NCBI GenBank assembly: GCA_020744425.1
Contig: JAGMUV010000030.1
Location: 620,001 to 684,000, forward strand
Direction: 5' to 3'
DNA length: 64,000 nucleotides
Source of the DNA: Dactylonectria macrodidyma
Taxonomy: Eukaryota; Ascomycota; Sordariomycetes; Hypocreales; Nectriaceae
Below the pieces are notes generated by a model. It was given only the letters and a program-made list of their open reading frames with translations. It was not told the DNA's origin and did no database searches. The translations under genes and the position numbers were made by a program. This document shows positions 1 through 10,245 of the stretch, in pieces (positions within the stretch are counted from its first letter, which is position 1; each line of letters opens with the position of its first letter).

Positions 1-628
1 ATGAGAACCCCCGTACCCCACCTCTCAACGAATAGGTCGTACACCTTGCCGTGGTGAAGCCATCTCGAACACTTTCTCTCGTCCACTTCAGTGCCGTCTT
101 CTTCTAGGCGCTTAAGGAAACTCTGCTTGTGTCTGCGGCCCCAGGATGCTCTGCACCGATAGAACATCCATTTTATAAATCGCAACCTGATGTCCTTGAT
201 ATAGTCTGCCTCCTCGGCGTTAGTGATGTACTTAACTATGCCCTGTTTCAGCGAGAGAGAGGGCCGGTCGAAGACATCTGCTGGAAAAGCTATCCAATTG
301 TGAAACTCTTTCAATAGCGTTGCGTCAATCGTGATCGTGTTTTCGGTTCTAGGTTTTATCTTGGCTGAATGCGGCGCCTCTGTTGACTGGCGGATGATGG
401 CATAAGTCTGGGGCTTAGCGATGTTCTTCTGTGTTTGCGGTGGGATTGTCTCCCAAATGGTGAAGAAGCCCGATAGTAACTAGCTGTTGGTCAGCACGAG
501 TGTATAAGGTTGGAATTCTTACTGACCTTTTTGACTAGATCGAGACAGATGCTTGGTTCATTTGGGTCGGCTTGATCGCAAGCATCAAGAACGCCCTGAC
601 AGAAGTCTCGAATTTGATTAATGCTCAT
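1..628 (-). CDS. hypothetical protein, C-terminus cut by window edge
   Basis: Two-exon model on the minus strand. Exon 1 runs 628-527 (34 codons, starting MSINQIRDFC) and exon 2 runs 479 to the window edge. They are joined across a 47 bp intron (480-526) with a GTCAGT donor, a GCTGAC branch-like site and a CTAG acceptor. The phase is 0 and the joined frame stays open for about 193 residues without a stop. The protein is mostly hydrophilic, with a Trp/Arg-rich stretch (KWMFYRCRASWGRRHK) near the visible end. No family is recognised. The frame is incomplete because the 3' end lies outside the window. Exon 2 has no ATG near its 5' end, so it is only seen when the splice is considered. Confidence 0.55.
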
Positions 629-2203
629 TGTTGCTTGGGGCAAGGAGAAGTGCCAGCGACAGCGGGCGCCGAGACGACGCGTGGAGCGTCGATTCTTAGC
701 CTGGCCCCTCGACCCCAGTTGACCAAAAAAAGGCACCTTTCCTTTCTAGGTCCAACTTACCACAGTGGTAAGTTGGACCAAGAAAGGAAAGGCGCGAAAG
801 CCCCTTGGTTTCTTGTTCCATTAATGACTAGGTGGCCCCTTCCGCGCCATGCTTACATTGCTGTGTATATGATGATCCAGGCCCAGCTGCACTTTCCTGC
901 AAACCGCACTGCTCTCGCCTCGTTGCCTTAATTTATTCCCCCGCTGATCATTGCGAACCATGTCTTGCCCATCAATGGAGAAGCCCAAGTGTCTCATATT
1001 GGTCACAACCACAATAACTTACACTGTGAGTCATCGACCTAGCTCTTTAGGGATATTAAAGCTGATCAGATCAGTTCTCCCTAGTTGTGAAACGATTGAA
1101 TAAAGAGGAGGTGTCGACCCGGTGTTGGGCTGAGGCCCTTCCTCTGTATGAGTAGGCTGCCAGCAGCGTAGCCAGTGAGGACCAAGAATAGCTGCTGGCG
1201 AACAAGGCAGCTGGAAGGCCTCAAAACGGGGATGGCATGGATCAAATGTCGGTGTGAGCTTGGGAAGAGATCGGATACATAGGACCAAAAGAGCCTCATT
1301 TCAAGAATTCAATGTTCATAAAGCGACCTGCGCCAATTTGACCTCCTTATCCATTGTCTTTCGTAGGTTCGACAGACTCCGAGTATTTCTCCACTACATC
1401 ATCAAAACATGTCGGTACTCGGCAAAGTTCCTTCAGCCAAGTCATGCTGTCGAGATTTCTGGCTCACACTAGTAATCCTGCCTTCAACGCAATGCTCTAG
1501 CTAACCAGCAGCGGTCGCCGCCTCAGGTTCGAAATTCCTTGCCCTCATCCATCTCGCCAACGGAACAGTACCTAACTCGGTAATTTCAGCTAGCACCATC
1601 GCCCGTTACAATTGATGTATCTATTGACTTTTAGGCCTTTTGACCCTGCCAGATTCCGTTCCGTGACTGTACATCACGTGTCCCCGAAGCTTGACACCTC
1701 CGCTTGCAACGCATCAGCTATGTAGAGGCCAGTTCTAGTGGCGTACTTGGGCCCGCCCTCATCAGCGCCTGAGTTTCCTGTCGGCCACGCCCGGTCTTCC
1801 GCTTAGCTGTCCACAGACTCCGCGGATGGCACTTGCGGGCGGTTGTTGGACGCGTGCCGATGGGACTCGAGCGAGACATTGAGTACTCAATAGACCCAGC
1901 AGACGGCAGCTGACAGGAATTAAGCCTAGCTTCGGGTTTACTTATGTCTTGCACCGGAAGGCATGGCTTGAGCGCTTCGGTAATACGGAGTATTGAATCG
2001 AGAATCGCCTCCAATCCCGTGTGGCGCTAGCTCATCACCTCAACTCTGGCCGCGGCGTCCCGCGGTCATGTGCTGGTCAGTTCCACCCTTACTTCGTCCT
2101 CTCCTCGCGTTTTTCTTTATTCATTGTGTACTAACCGGCGCACTCCTGAATTTGAACCAAGGAATGCTCTGCGAACGTCGACTAAATCCCCCCCGAGATC
2201 AAC
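629..2203. other. intergenic, no supported gene
   Basis: No spliced or unspliced frame with convincing protein character was found. Short frames on both strands have erratic composition and stop codons. The only clear structure is the near-perfect hairpin at 733-795, listed separately. Confidence 0.5.
733..795. repeat. 63 bp near-perfect inverted repeat (hairpin)
   Basis: Positions 733-763 and 765-795 are reverse complements with very few mismatches around a single central base. Each arm carries GGTCCAACTTACCAC. This could be two abutting terminal inverted repeats, a solo fold-back element, or the remnant of an excised DNA transposon. No transposase is nearby. Confidence 0.75.
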
Positions 2204-3924
2204 ATGTCTGTTTGCTCCCCAACGCAGCAACGCCTTGCGGACAGAGATCTGGCTTTACGGCTAACTAATGGCTCTTCATCATGGAGGACTTTATCACTAC
2301 TGTCCGACGCAACTGACCACGGTGATACCTCCTCGGATCCCAAGCATGCAGCAGACGGTACGAGCGAACCAGAGGCCAGCGACTCTCCAAATTCACCAGC
2401 CAAGTCCACAACAAACAAACGCAAACGTAGCGACGACGACGAATCTAGCTCGGAAGAAGGCAGGAAAATCGTGCATTTTGCATCGAAGCCTGATGACTCC
2501 GACGCCCAATCCACGCCGCCCTTAGTTGACTACGAAGAACACAGCAGCTCCGCGTCGTCTGCTGCGACGGTTGTCGCTGATGGCCGAGACAGTGAACCCA
2601 CGAGCCCTAACACAGATGAAGGCGCATATTTTGCTGACGGGGATGCTGACTCCACGGCGTCTGTCGATTCCGAATATTGGGAGTTCGTACAAGAAAATGA
2701 AAGATCCTATCATGCTGACGTCCATAACGGCTATATGTATTTGTCAGTCTAGCGCAGACCTTTTATATGGCCGTCAGCTAATTGATTCGAGAAGGTTGCC
2801 GAATGACGAGAAGCAGGGCGTGGCATTAGACGCGTTGTAAGACGGGACCCCGTGGACTCGATTGATGCCTTACTCACTAAGCTCTGCAGCCATGAAGTCT
2901 GGTTGTTCTCTTGCGAAGGGAAACTATATTTAGCACCTATTGAGGACACACAGGTATGCCTCGTGAGCCCCTAGATGCGACGGTTTAGACTGACGATACT
3001 ATGTAGAATGTTCTTGATATCGGGACTGGAACAGGTGAGAAAACGTCGGCTTAATGCTTTAAAGTCTGGAACTGATTGGCCAACGACTCTAGGAAGCTGG
3101 GCTTTGTATGACTAAAGCGGTGCTTGGACTCGGGAATCGAAAGCTGATGAGCAAGCAGAGACTATGCCGACGAGAACCCTAGTGCTGTCGTTATTGGCAC
3201 CGATATTTCCCCCACTCTACCCGACTGGATCTCACCCAACCTTTCCTTGTACGTCGTATCGAATATCATCCGGAGCAAATCGCTGATTTGGACATAGCCA
3301 GATGGATGACTGCAACGATGAACCGACTTTCAAGGAAAATTATTTCGATTTCATACACGCTCGTGACATGGCCGGGAGCATCTCCGACTGTGATTTGTTC
3401 GCGAAGAGACAGTTTCAGCATTTGGCGCCCGGCGGATACCTTGAGATCAGGGTCCAAGCGACGCCTTTCGAGAGCGACGACGAAAGTCACAATAACGATA
3501 GTTTCAACTGGTGGCGAGACTTCTGGAAGGAGGTAGGAACCGAGCCGAATCGATCATTGACGTTTGCGGAGGACGGTACGATGAAAGAGGCGATGGAGCG
3601 GGCCGGGTTTATAAATATCAAAACGTTCCGGAAAAAGGTGGTTTCCATCATCTGAGGGACGATTCGACTTGCGCTGACCGAATATTACAGATGCCCGTCG
3701 GTAGCTGGCCGAAAGACAAACTGTCAAAAGAAATTGGCAAACGTCACCTCCACGCCCTACTTTACGATCTCGAAGGGCTGGTTCTACGAGCTGCCACTAA
3801 AATACTTGGATGGAATTATGAAGACACCATTGTCTTCGCGTCGACAGTTCGTAAGGGCTTGCAATCGCCGGAGCACCGTCTATGGAGATGGGCCACTGTG
3901 ATATACGGCCAAAAGCCAAAGTAA
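2204..3924 (+). CDS. LaeA/TAM-type SAM-dependent methyltransferase
   Basis: Eight-exon model: 2204-2736, 2795-2836, 2890-2953, 3007-3034, 3093-3105, 3159-3248, 3298-3637 and 3691-3924. All introns are GT-AG and the total of 1344 nt gives 447 aa. The N-terminal ~175 residues are acidic and Ser-rich, with a KRKR patch. The class I methyltransferase fold follows: SAM-binding motif I reads NVLDIGTGTGSWAL and is split by three introns, then GTDISP, then FDFIHARDM and LAPGGYLE. This layout (disordered N-terminus, then a domain ending in a GQKP-like tail) matches fungal Methyltransf_23 proteins related to LaeA. Family members are putative methyltransferases with mostly unknown substrates, and LaeA itself is a nuclear regulator of secondary metabolism. 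No biosynthetic backbone gene is adjacent. The motifs and reading frame look intact. Confidence 0.85.
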
Positions 3925-4125
3925 GTTGGAGGTTCGGCCGTGTGTGGGCGCTAGGTGCCTTACGATGGCTTTTGTTAGAAGATCTCGATGCGGTGTCTGG
4001 GAAGCCGTTGAATCACAACCTCGTCTTTACTTGGAAAGAATCGTCGGGTTTGGCCAAGTTCTTCCACAACCCTAGCCCTGGACAGTCGCACTTAGATGGG
4101 CCCTTAACTTAGATGGCAGTAGGTG

Positions 4126-4158
<33 letters not shown>

Positions 4159-5125
4159 GAACTTTAATTCTTAGATCTCAGCTGGATCATTCCAACGTTG
4201 CTTTTCAATCATAAGTTCATTGCCTTTGCTAAGATGTATCTGATGAGAGAAACACCTTGTCATGTGTTCTTTTGCGGGCCGGATGCCGTTTCCCGCTATA
4301 AGCGCCGGAGGTAGCTACCCAGGGAACCTCGGGGACTTTCATATGAGGCCATTTGGCGACCGCGCCCATTTTCGAGGATCGGCGCCTGCCCTCGATCACA
4401 TTGGGATGATCGCTTGACACACGATTGCACTCGATGCTAGTGGCTACATCTTTCCAGGAGTTTGTCGATCGTTGGGGCCTCTGCGGTACGATGTGGGCAC
4501 TGTGTTGGAAGGGGGTCGCGTGCAGCCCCAACCACGGAGTCGCACGACGGAGACGCGTCGCGACTCATCCGAGCTAATGTAGGTGAGGCTTGCATTATCC
4601 GATGCTTCCTTTTGAAGGTGGCGACATCCTTGCTACATTGGGCAAAGGCGGATGCGCCTCGATTAGCGCGTAAGTCAGCGAAACGCCTCATGGAGAGATA
4701 TCACTTACACCATACGAGCCATCTAGCCAACGATAGCGGCAAAGGTGGGCGTGTGACGATCCCAAACAATTCCAAATTTGGGATCGTCACCCTAATTCCT
4801 GCCAGCAGCACTGCCTAGCTTAATTAGTGGGTTTCGCTAGTGCCGAGACTCCTTTCCGCGGACCCTTTCAACCCGCGCCGGCTTACATGGCACGCGAACC
4901 GATCGCTTTGCATATTCGTCTGACATACATCTCAATCTCAGACAATCCAGGATGCGTCAATCCAGCGAGAATGACCTTGTATTGGCCATCCAAGCCGTTA
5001 GGGACAGAGTTCCAAAAAAAAAAGGGGGTATCAAAACTTAATAAAGGGCCCACTGCAACCCAGCCGCTTTCACTCGGCCATGCCTCGCGCTCCCCATTAG
5101 CGACAGCAACACTAATGGCCCCTCC
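3925..5125. other. intergenic with long T-tract
   Basis: No gene is supported. A run of about 30 T lies near 4127-4156, possibly the poly(A) end of a retroposed copy read on the minus strand, though no element body is recognised beside it. A 14 bp perfect inverted repeat lies at 4753-4790 (separate entry). The last 300 bp are presumably the promoter of the downstream fusion gene; no diagnostic element was identified. Confidence 0.45.
4753..4790. repeat. perfect 14 bp inverted repeat
   Basis: GTGACGATCCCAAA (4753-4766) is repeated as its exact reverse complement at 4777-4790 around a 10 bp loop. It could be transposon terminal repeats brought together, an operator-like palindrome or a transcript hairpin. 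It sits about 340 bp upstream of the fusion gene start. Confidence 0.65.
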
Positions 5126-6562
5126 ATGGAAATCACCACGCCCCAGGACTACCAGAATAACAACCGCAAGCGCCAGCGTCGTAGTCTGCGGCCCTGCGAT
5201 GCCTGCAGGAAGCGAAAGACGCGGTGCGTGCCCATAGACGGCGACCGCAAATGCGCACACTGTCAACTCCAGGCCACAACCTGCACCTTCCAGCACAACC
5301 CGCCAAAGCGGCAGCCAAAGGGCCCCAGCTCGAGCCGGAGCCTAAGCCTCGGCCGCGGGCGCAAGGAGTCCCCCGCCGGGACCCAAGCCTCCAAGTTATA
5401 TGACTTAGGCAGCGACATGAAGCCTATCCCGATACACCAGTCCTACGATAATCTCGGGACGCACGCCGTCTGCCATGCCCTCAAGCATGACGCGGGCCAG
5501 GAGTATCTAGTGAACTTTCACTTGCCCCCCGATGAAAAGGCCGTCGAATCAGACCCGACGCCCTTGCTTCTGAATTCTATTGAGGGTTGTGTTCGTCCTC
5601 ACCATTCCACCATAAACCCTGCCCTACCGAACGTCTTATTTATTGGTTCGAGAGAAACAATCGCAGGTGTCAACAGTCTCCACGAACCAGCAACAGAATA
5701 TACGCCCGGTGTGGTTGGCATTGACAGCCTCCTTGAGGACACTCCTCAGCTACGCGATATCTGCAATGTGCATTACAAGCAGGTTACTAATGTCGACAGT
5801 ATCGACATTGACTCTACGATTCTCGAGCAAATACGGTTGGGGGTCCAAGACGGCTTGAACAGCTCTGAATATGCTGGTGTTGTGGTATGGCACGAAACGG
5901 ATACACTGGAGGAAACCGCCCAATACGTTCAATTAACGACCCTCAACGAAAAACCTGTTGTCTTCACTGGAGCGATGCGGGCGTCAACGGACCTAAGCCC
6001 GGACGGCCCGACGAACCTACTTGGTTCAGCCGTTGTAGCCTGCAGCACCAATTCCAAGAATCGCGGGGTGCTAGTTGTATTCAACAACCAAATCTATTCC
6101 GCGTCGATGATCATGAAAACAGACTCTGATAGTGTTGACGCTTTCATTTCACAGTCTCGCCTTGGCACGGTCCACAACAATATTGCTCAATTCCTCTTCC
6201 AACCTTCACGACCCACAAACGATCATTACCTTGCAGTTCATAACAACATCATCTTGCCCAGAGTTGATATAATCTATGCGCACCAGGGTTGCGGAGACGT
6301 CGATGTAATGGACCCAATACAAAAGGGCGCTCGGGGTCTTGTACTAGCGGGCTCCTGGAAGAGAGATGCCATCAATGGGAGTTTAGCGATGCTTGCTGAG
6401 CACAATTTCCCCGTTGTCATGGCCAGCCACACCATGCATGGATTTGTTGCTAGTGGATATGGTTTCGTTGGGGCAGGATATCTAAGTGCAAGGCAGGCGC
6501 GGATAAGACTGCAGCTGGTAATAGCCACAGCTGAGGACCCAAGGCGATTCTTCACAAATTAA
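5126..6562 (+). CDS. Zn(II)2Cys6 DNA-binding domain fused to asparaginase-like domain
   Basis: Single uninterrupted frame of 478 aa starting MEITTPQDY. Residues 24-53 form a textbook fungal zinc cluster: C24-X2-C27-X6-C34-X8-C43-X2-C46-X6-C53, preceded by a basic NNNRKRQRR stretch. A low-complexity linker of about 110 residues follows. Residues ~168-478 are a complete type II L-asparaginase-like domain: IGSRETIAG in place of TGGTIAG, HETDTLEE (256-263) in place of HGTDTxEE, KPVVFTGAMR, SPDGPTN, NRGVLVVFN, and the usual C-terminal end. The first nucleophile loop has an extra residue. The lysine expected just before the NRG motif (K162 of the E. coli type II enzyme) appears to be Thr. The Zn cluster implies nuclear DNA binding, so the asparaginase fold may act as a ligand sensor rather than an enzyme; that is inference. 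A recent gene fusion or a wrong start are alternatives, but the whole frame is open and the next in-frame Met lies beyond the cluster. Confidence 0.8.
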   Translation: MEITTPQDYQNNNRKRQRRSLRPCDACRKRKTRCVPIDGDRKCAHCQLQATTCTFQHNPPKRQPKGPSSSRSLSLGRGRKESPAGTQASKLYDLGSDMKPIPIHQSYDNLGTHAVCHALKHDAGQEYLVNFHLPPDEKAVESDPTPLLLNSIEGCVRPHHSTINPALPNVLFIGSRETIAGVNSLHEPATEYTPGVVGIDSLLEDTPQLRDICNVHYKQVTNVDSIDIDSTILEQIRLGVQDGLNSSEYAGVVVWHETDTLEETAQYVQLTTLNEKPVVFTGAMRASTDLSPDGPTNLLGSAVVACSTNSKNRGVLVVFNNQIYSASMIMKTDSDSVDAFISQSRLGTVHNNIAQFLFQPSRPTNDHYLAVHNNIILPRVDIIYAHQGCGDVDVMDPIQKGARGLVLAGSWKRDAINGSLAMLAEHNFPVVMASHTMHGFVASGYGFVGAGYLSARQARIRLQLVIATAEDPRRFFTN

Positions 6563-7429
6563 AACTTGGGTCATGTACAATGCAATTATTCAAGCTGGTA
6601 TCTCTTCGCTCCATTATGTCAGTTAAGAACCCAGTTGGGTGACGGTCTCAACACTGGATTCTCTGCGCTACTACTGAAGATCCTGAGTCGGGCGGCGGAT
6701 GTCAGAAAGAAGCTAAATTGGCAGTACCAAGCTGAGTGGTGCCTAATGTTTGCGTGTACGTTTAGAATTTCCACTCTTCTCCGCTTTGCCGTCTCTGGGA
6801 TTACCCCGCTATGCAAGCTATATTAAGGAGGAAGGGTCTCTCTTGCCTTTGATCTATGCATCCATTCCGTTTAAAGATGTGCACAATCTGAAAAAATCAC
6901 TTTTGCTACCGCAGCCCACACCATTTCAAGCTTGTCGCTAAGTGATCGCGGGTCACACTGCCTTGGCCGGCGTCACTGGACCGATGTGACAGAGTCGACA
7001 TATGCATGGAGTCTCACTGAGTACAGGACGGGCATCTCCCTAAGGGACGGGAGAAGCCCGGTCTCAAGACCGTGGCACTCTTAGTCTCCTTGAAGCAAGA
7101 TCTTCATTTCACATCTCTAGGCGAGCTTATACTTTCATCTTTCTATTGACGCCACGCAGCAAGCGAGTGTTATAGCTCAACGAGAGCGTTGCACTGTCAG
7201 GAGCGGTGTGCTTCACCCACGCTGTTATCACATAAGGCTGTGAGAAACCCTGGCCCATTTGCCTCCTAATTGCATCAACCACAGATCATTTTTATCTGCC
7301 GACAGAATGGCGTCGAGGAACTGGCCAGGTTGGGCTTCAAAGTCATTGAACGCTCATATTATTTAATGTCATCAAGATCGCTCCAGGGTCTCTGTCATTC
7401 TACACTCTCTGTATGCAATCGAACGCAAC
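6563..7429. other. intergenic, nothing recognised
   Basis: No convincing coding frame or RNA gene. The last few hundred bases presumably include the promoter of the small two-exon gene that follows. Confidence 0.4.
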
Positions 7430-7852
7430 ATGCCTCCTGTACTACCAGCGCCAGCCACTAGCGGCACTGTGCCGAGCGACCTGATCCAGGCTCCGCAAAT
7501 GCGAGGTATGTGCGACTTGAGCCCTATATGTAGTTTCCGCGTATGCGGGTGCCTCTGACACTTTTCTTCAGGCTCAACTCGACGGGATACCGACGATCCC
7601 CAGGGGCTATGTTACTACGTAGCATTTCTAGACAAGGTTCAAACCCAATTCCCTCATGCATCAAAGGAAACTGGGGGAAAGAAGGACTCGGTACAAATCG
7701 GAGAGACTATGCAGTTTATGGTTCGTAAGGATGGACGGGAGACGGATTGGGTCCCGATAAAGGAAATACATAGTTGGATGAAGAAGCATTCCGAAGATCT
7801 TGTCCTGACCTCGAGCAACAGATCTAGACAAGTCATTCAGAGTCCAGTGTAG
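7430..7852 (+). CDS. small hypothetical protein, two exons
   Basis: Exon 1 is 7430-7505 (starting MPPVLPAPATSG) and exon 2 is 7572-7852. The 66 bp intron has a GTATGT donor and a TTCTTCAG acceptor. The joined 357 nt frame gives 118 aa and ends in TAG at 7850-7852. The N-terminus is Pro/Ala-rich; the middle has a hydrophobic segment with LCYYVAFLDKV and the end is basic and Ser-rich. No signal peptide, membrane segment or known domain is visible. It lies between two asparaginase-domain genes on the same strand. Frame continuity across a canonical intron is the main support. Confidence 0.55.
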
Positions 7853-8105
7853 CTAAAACCCTCCGGATGAAAACTGTAGCCGAAGGCCCACTTCTGGCCA
7901 GGGGATTCATCAATTGTCCAGCGGCACCTAGCTGCACCCGTTCCACTTCTGCCTGCTTCCTGCTTCCTTCCAACTCTGCCTGCTTCCTGCAGCTTGTTGA
8001 TTGCCTTCTCTGCACTTCACATGATCGGCTCGCCTGCTTCGCCGAACCCACGCTCAAAAACGGGGAGGACCAGCACGTACTGTCCGTAATCGCTCACAGC
8101 TCACC

Positions 8106-8716
8106 CAAAAATAAGACCAATGGGGCGTTCGCGTGGATGAACGGTCCAATCACTCAGCCAGACTAACGTAGACGTTGCTTCGTCATCATGCTGAACCGTC
8201 GAATCTCAAATACGAGCCTTTTTACCATTCTTTTTCAATCTCTTTGCGCCACTTGAATTCGTGAGACATCTCTTTGTCTGCGCCGCTTTTTTCAAAATGA
8301 TTAGAATGACGCTGTTATTGTTGTTGTTGTTGTTGTTTCTTTGCGCTATCCCTCTATTCTTCAACAGCAAAGAACACCTTTGGCACAAGAACCTCGAGAC
8401 AATCATTGAAACGAGACGCTTGCCTAACATTACAATTATTTCGGCTGGAGGAACTATCGCCGGGGCGGCAAACGCCTCCGAAATAACGACGAGCTACCGT
8501 TCTGGGACCTTAGGCATCACAGAAGTGATCAAAGACATTCGGAGAAACTTGGAAAATATTGCAAATATCCACGTTGATCAGTTCCTCAACATTGATAGCT
8601 TGGAGATTAATTCATCCCTTGCCGTCAGGATAAGCCACCGGATCGGGCGAGAGGTTCTTAATCCATGCACACAAGGCATCGTCTTGACACTCGGTACGGA
8701 CCTCATGTCTGTTGAC
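8106..8716 (+). repeat. duplicated asparaginase promoter and 5' half, copy 1
   Basis: This stretch (roughly 190 bp upstream plus the first ~420 bp of coding sequence) is highly similar to 11033-11652. Upstream of the ATG many differences are transitions in which this copy has G or C and the other has A or T. Similarity stops abruptly in the codons after GTDLMS, where this copy continues into methyltransferase sequence. Confidence 0.8.
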
Positions 8717-9283
8717 AACTGGTCCCATTTCTTTGGTGAGGCTTTTAAATGCCTTAAACCAGATGGATATCTTGAAACCCATGAGCAGTCGTTTCGCCTT
8801 ATCCACCAAGCCTCCGATGATCCTGTCGATCCAACCACCCAAAGCCTAATTTCTGCCTTGAACCGCTGGAATAAGGTCTTCAGTGACTTGGGAAAGCGGC
8901 TAGATCGTCCTTTCTTAGCCGTAGACCACAGAACGCAGATGGATTTGATGAAAGCTGGATTCACAGACTTGGAGGTGTGGAGGAAGTGGGTAAGTCTTGG
9001 AATATACACGTCTTTCTCCAGGCTGCGATATATTAACCAACACCCATCACAGATGCCAATCGGTCCTTGGGTCGAGGACCTCGAGCTGCCCGGTGAGCTT
9101 CTACAAGAGGCTTGGGAAAAAGGCCTTGAGAGAATGCTAAATCGTCCGGCGACGGAATTGGGATGGAGTCCCCATGAAGCAACTATGTTAGGAATGGAGA
9201 TACGAAAGGCTCTTCGATCGCCAAAACTAAATGTTAAGGTTAAGGTAGTCATTATTGTTGGCCGAAAGCCAGGTCAACTATGA
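8297..9283 (+). CDS. chimera: asparaginase N-terminal half joined to methyltransferase C-terminal half
   Basis: The ATG at 8297 matches the start of the full-length relative at 11253; the frame is open further upstream only through a GTG. Residues 1-~25 are very hydrophobic (a run of eight Leu), which fits a signal peptide or signal anchor. PNITIISAGGTIAG follows, then the asparaginase N-terminal region through LGTDLMS. From VDNWSHFF onward the protein is a LaeA-like methyltransferase C-terminal half (CLKPDGYLETHEQ, then MPIGPW, ending in VGRKPG). A probable 63 nt intron (8990-9052, GTAAGT donor, ATCACAG acceptor) is divisible by three, so the frame stays open whether or not it is spliced (307 or 328 aa). 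Neither half is complete: the SAM-binding motif I and the asparaginase C-terminus are both missing, so neither normal reaction is expected. It is either a young chimera or a decaying recombinant. Confidence 0.75.
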   Translation: MIRMTLLLLLLLLFLCAIPLFFNSKEHLWHKNLETIIETRRLPNITIISAGGTIAGAANASEITTSYRSGTLGITEVIKDIRRNLENIANIHVDQFLNIDSLEINSSLAVRISHRIGREVLNPCTQGIVLTLGTDLMSVDNWSHFFGEAFKCLKPDGYLETHEQSFRLIHQASDDPVDPTTQSLISALNRWNKVFSDLGKRLDRPFLAVDHRTQMDLMKAGFTDLEVWRKWVSLGIYTSFSRLRYINQHPSQMPIGPWVEDLELPGELLQEAWEKGLERMLNRPATELGWSPHEATMLGMEIRKALRSPKLNVKVKVVIIVGRKPGQL

Positions 9284-9736
9284 TCATAGTTAAGGGTCAG
9301 CTTATGGGAGAAATTGGACTTCGCTAGCGTGTCTTTACATATACAAGATGTAATTATTTATAATTGAAGGGATCGCTCCTGAATTACCATTCATCAATGG
9401 GTCCTTGCCCTCATTCAAGATTTACGGCACGGAGAGGAGCTGCGCGTCGGACGGTGATCCGACGAAGCTCGGACAGTTGAGCATGTCTTTTCTTAGCGAT
9501 CGGCACGAGCTCTCTGTCACACTTGGATCACTTGACGATTCATGGTAGCCAACTGAGCCAATCCCGCGGTTAATCCATTGCTTGTGGAGACCGGCTCAAG
9601 GTTCGCCATTGCACGTGCGACAGGCTCCCTAAGCAGATGGCTGGGAACGGACTCTATAAGTATCTGCGACTCCCCACAACCAGAAGGCCTCGCCCTCACC
9701 CAAAGCTCCACAACACCTGTCATTTCCTCGTACACA
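9284..9736. other. intergenic
   Basis: AT-rich tail after the chimeric gene, with no supported gene. A TATAAG sequence near 9655 could serve the small frame at 9737. Confidence 0.35.
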
Positions 9737-10030
9737 ATGAGTGCGAACAACCACCAAGAAGGAGCGGCGTCAAACGGCGGTCTCCATCCGTCAAGCCCTT
9801 CCACAAAGGCCTCCACCCTATCCAATACAACCCTTTATTCAACAAGGCAATTCCCTCATTCAACCAGCATGACCAGATCTATTAGCAACAACGAGCCAAG
9901 GACTCAGGACTGCTCCACTCCGCCGACTCTCGAAACTGAACGAGCTCTGCCTCGACTAAGGGATGGAAAGGCCATATTCGAGCACTTGTGGAGTAATGGT
10001 TCCGCTCCTTTCTACGCATACGCACGATAA
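9737..10030 (+). CDS. possible small Ser/Thr-rich protein
   Basis: Open frame of 97 aa beginning MSANNHQEG. The first 60 residues are rich in Ser, Thr and Asn; the end contains the more ordered LPRLRDGKAIFEHLW. The frame extends upstream without a better ATG context. No domain or localisation signal is recognised. It may be a true small gene, an exon of something larger, or chance. It lies upstream of the WOPR gene on the same strand. Confidence 0.3.
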   Translation: MSANNHQEGAASNGGLHPSSPSTKASTLSNTTLYSTRQFPHSTSMTRSISNNEPRTQDCSTPPTLETERALPRLRDGKAIFEHLWSNGSAPFYAYAR

Positions 10031-10245
10031 TTCAACACTCAGTACAACGTCAAGTGCCTCCTGTAACACAATCCCGAGAAATATATGTTGTATCTCTTTG
10101 GTTCTCTATGAGCTACAGGTTCAGCCAGCTTTACTATTTATCTCAATTCTAGGTCTTCACCCCATTTATTCCTTATCTCTTGTTCTCTTGTTTCTCAAAG
10201 CCGACTTGCCTGCGGACATTTAATATCAGATATTATAGGGACGTG

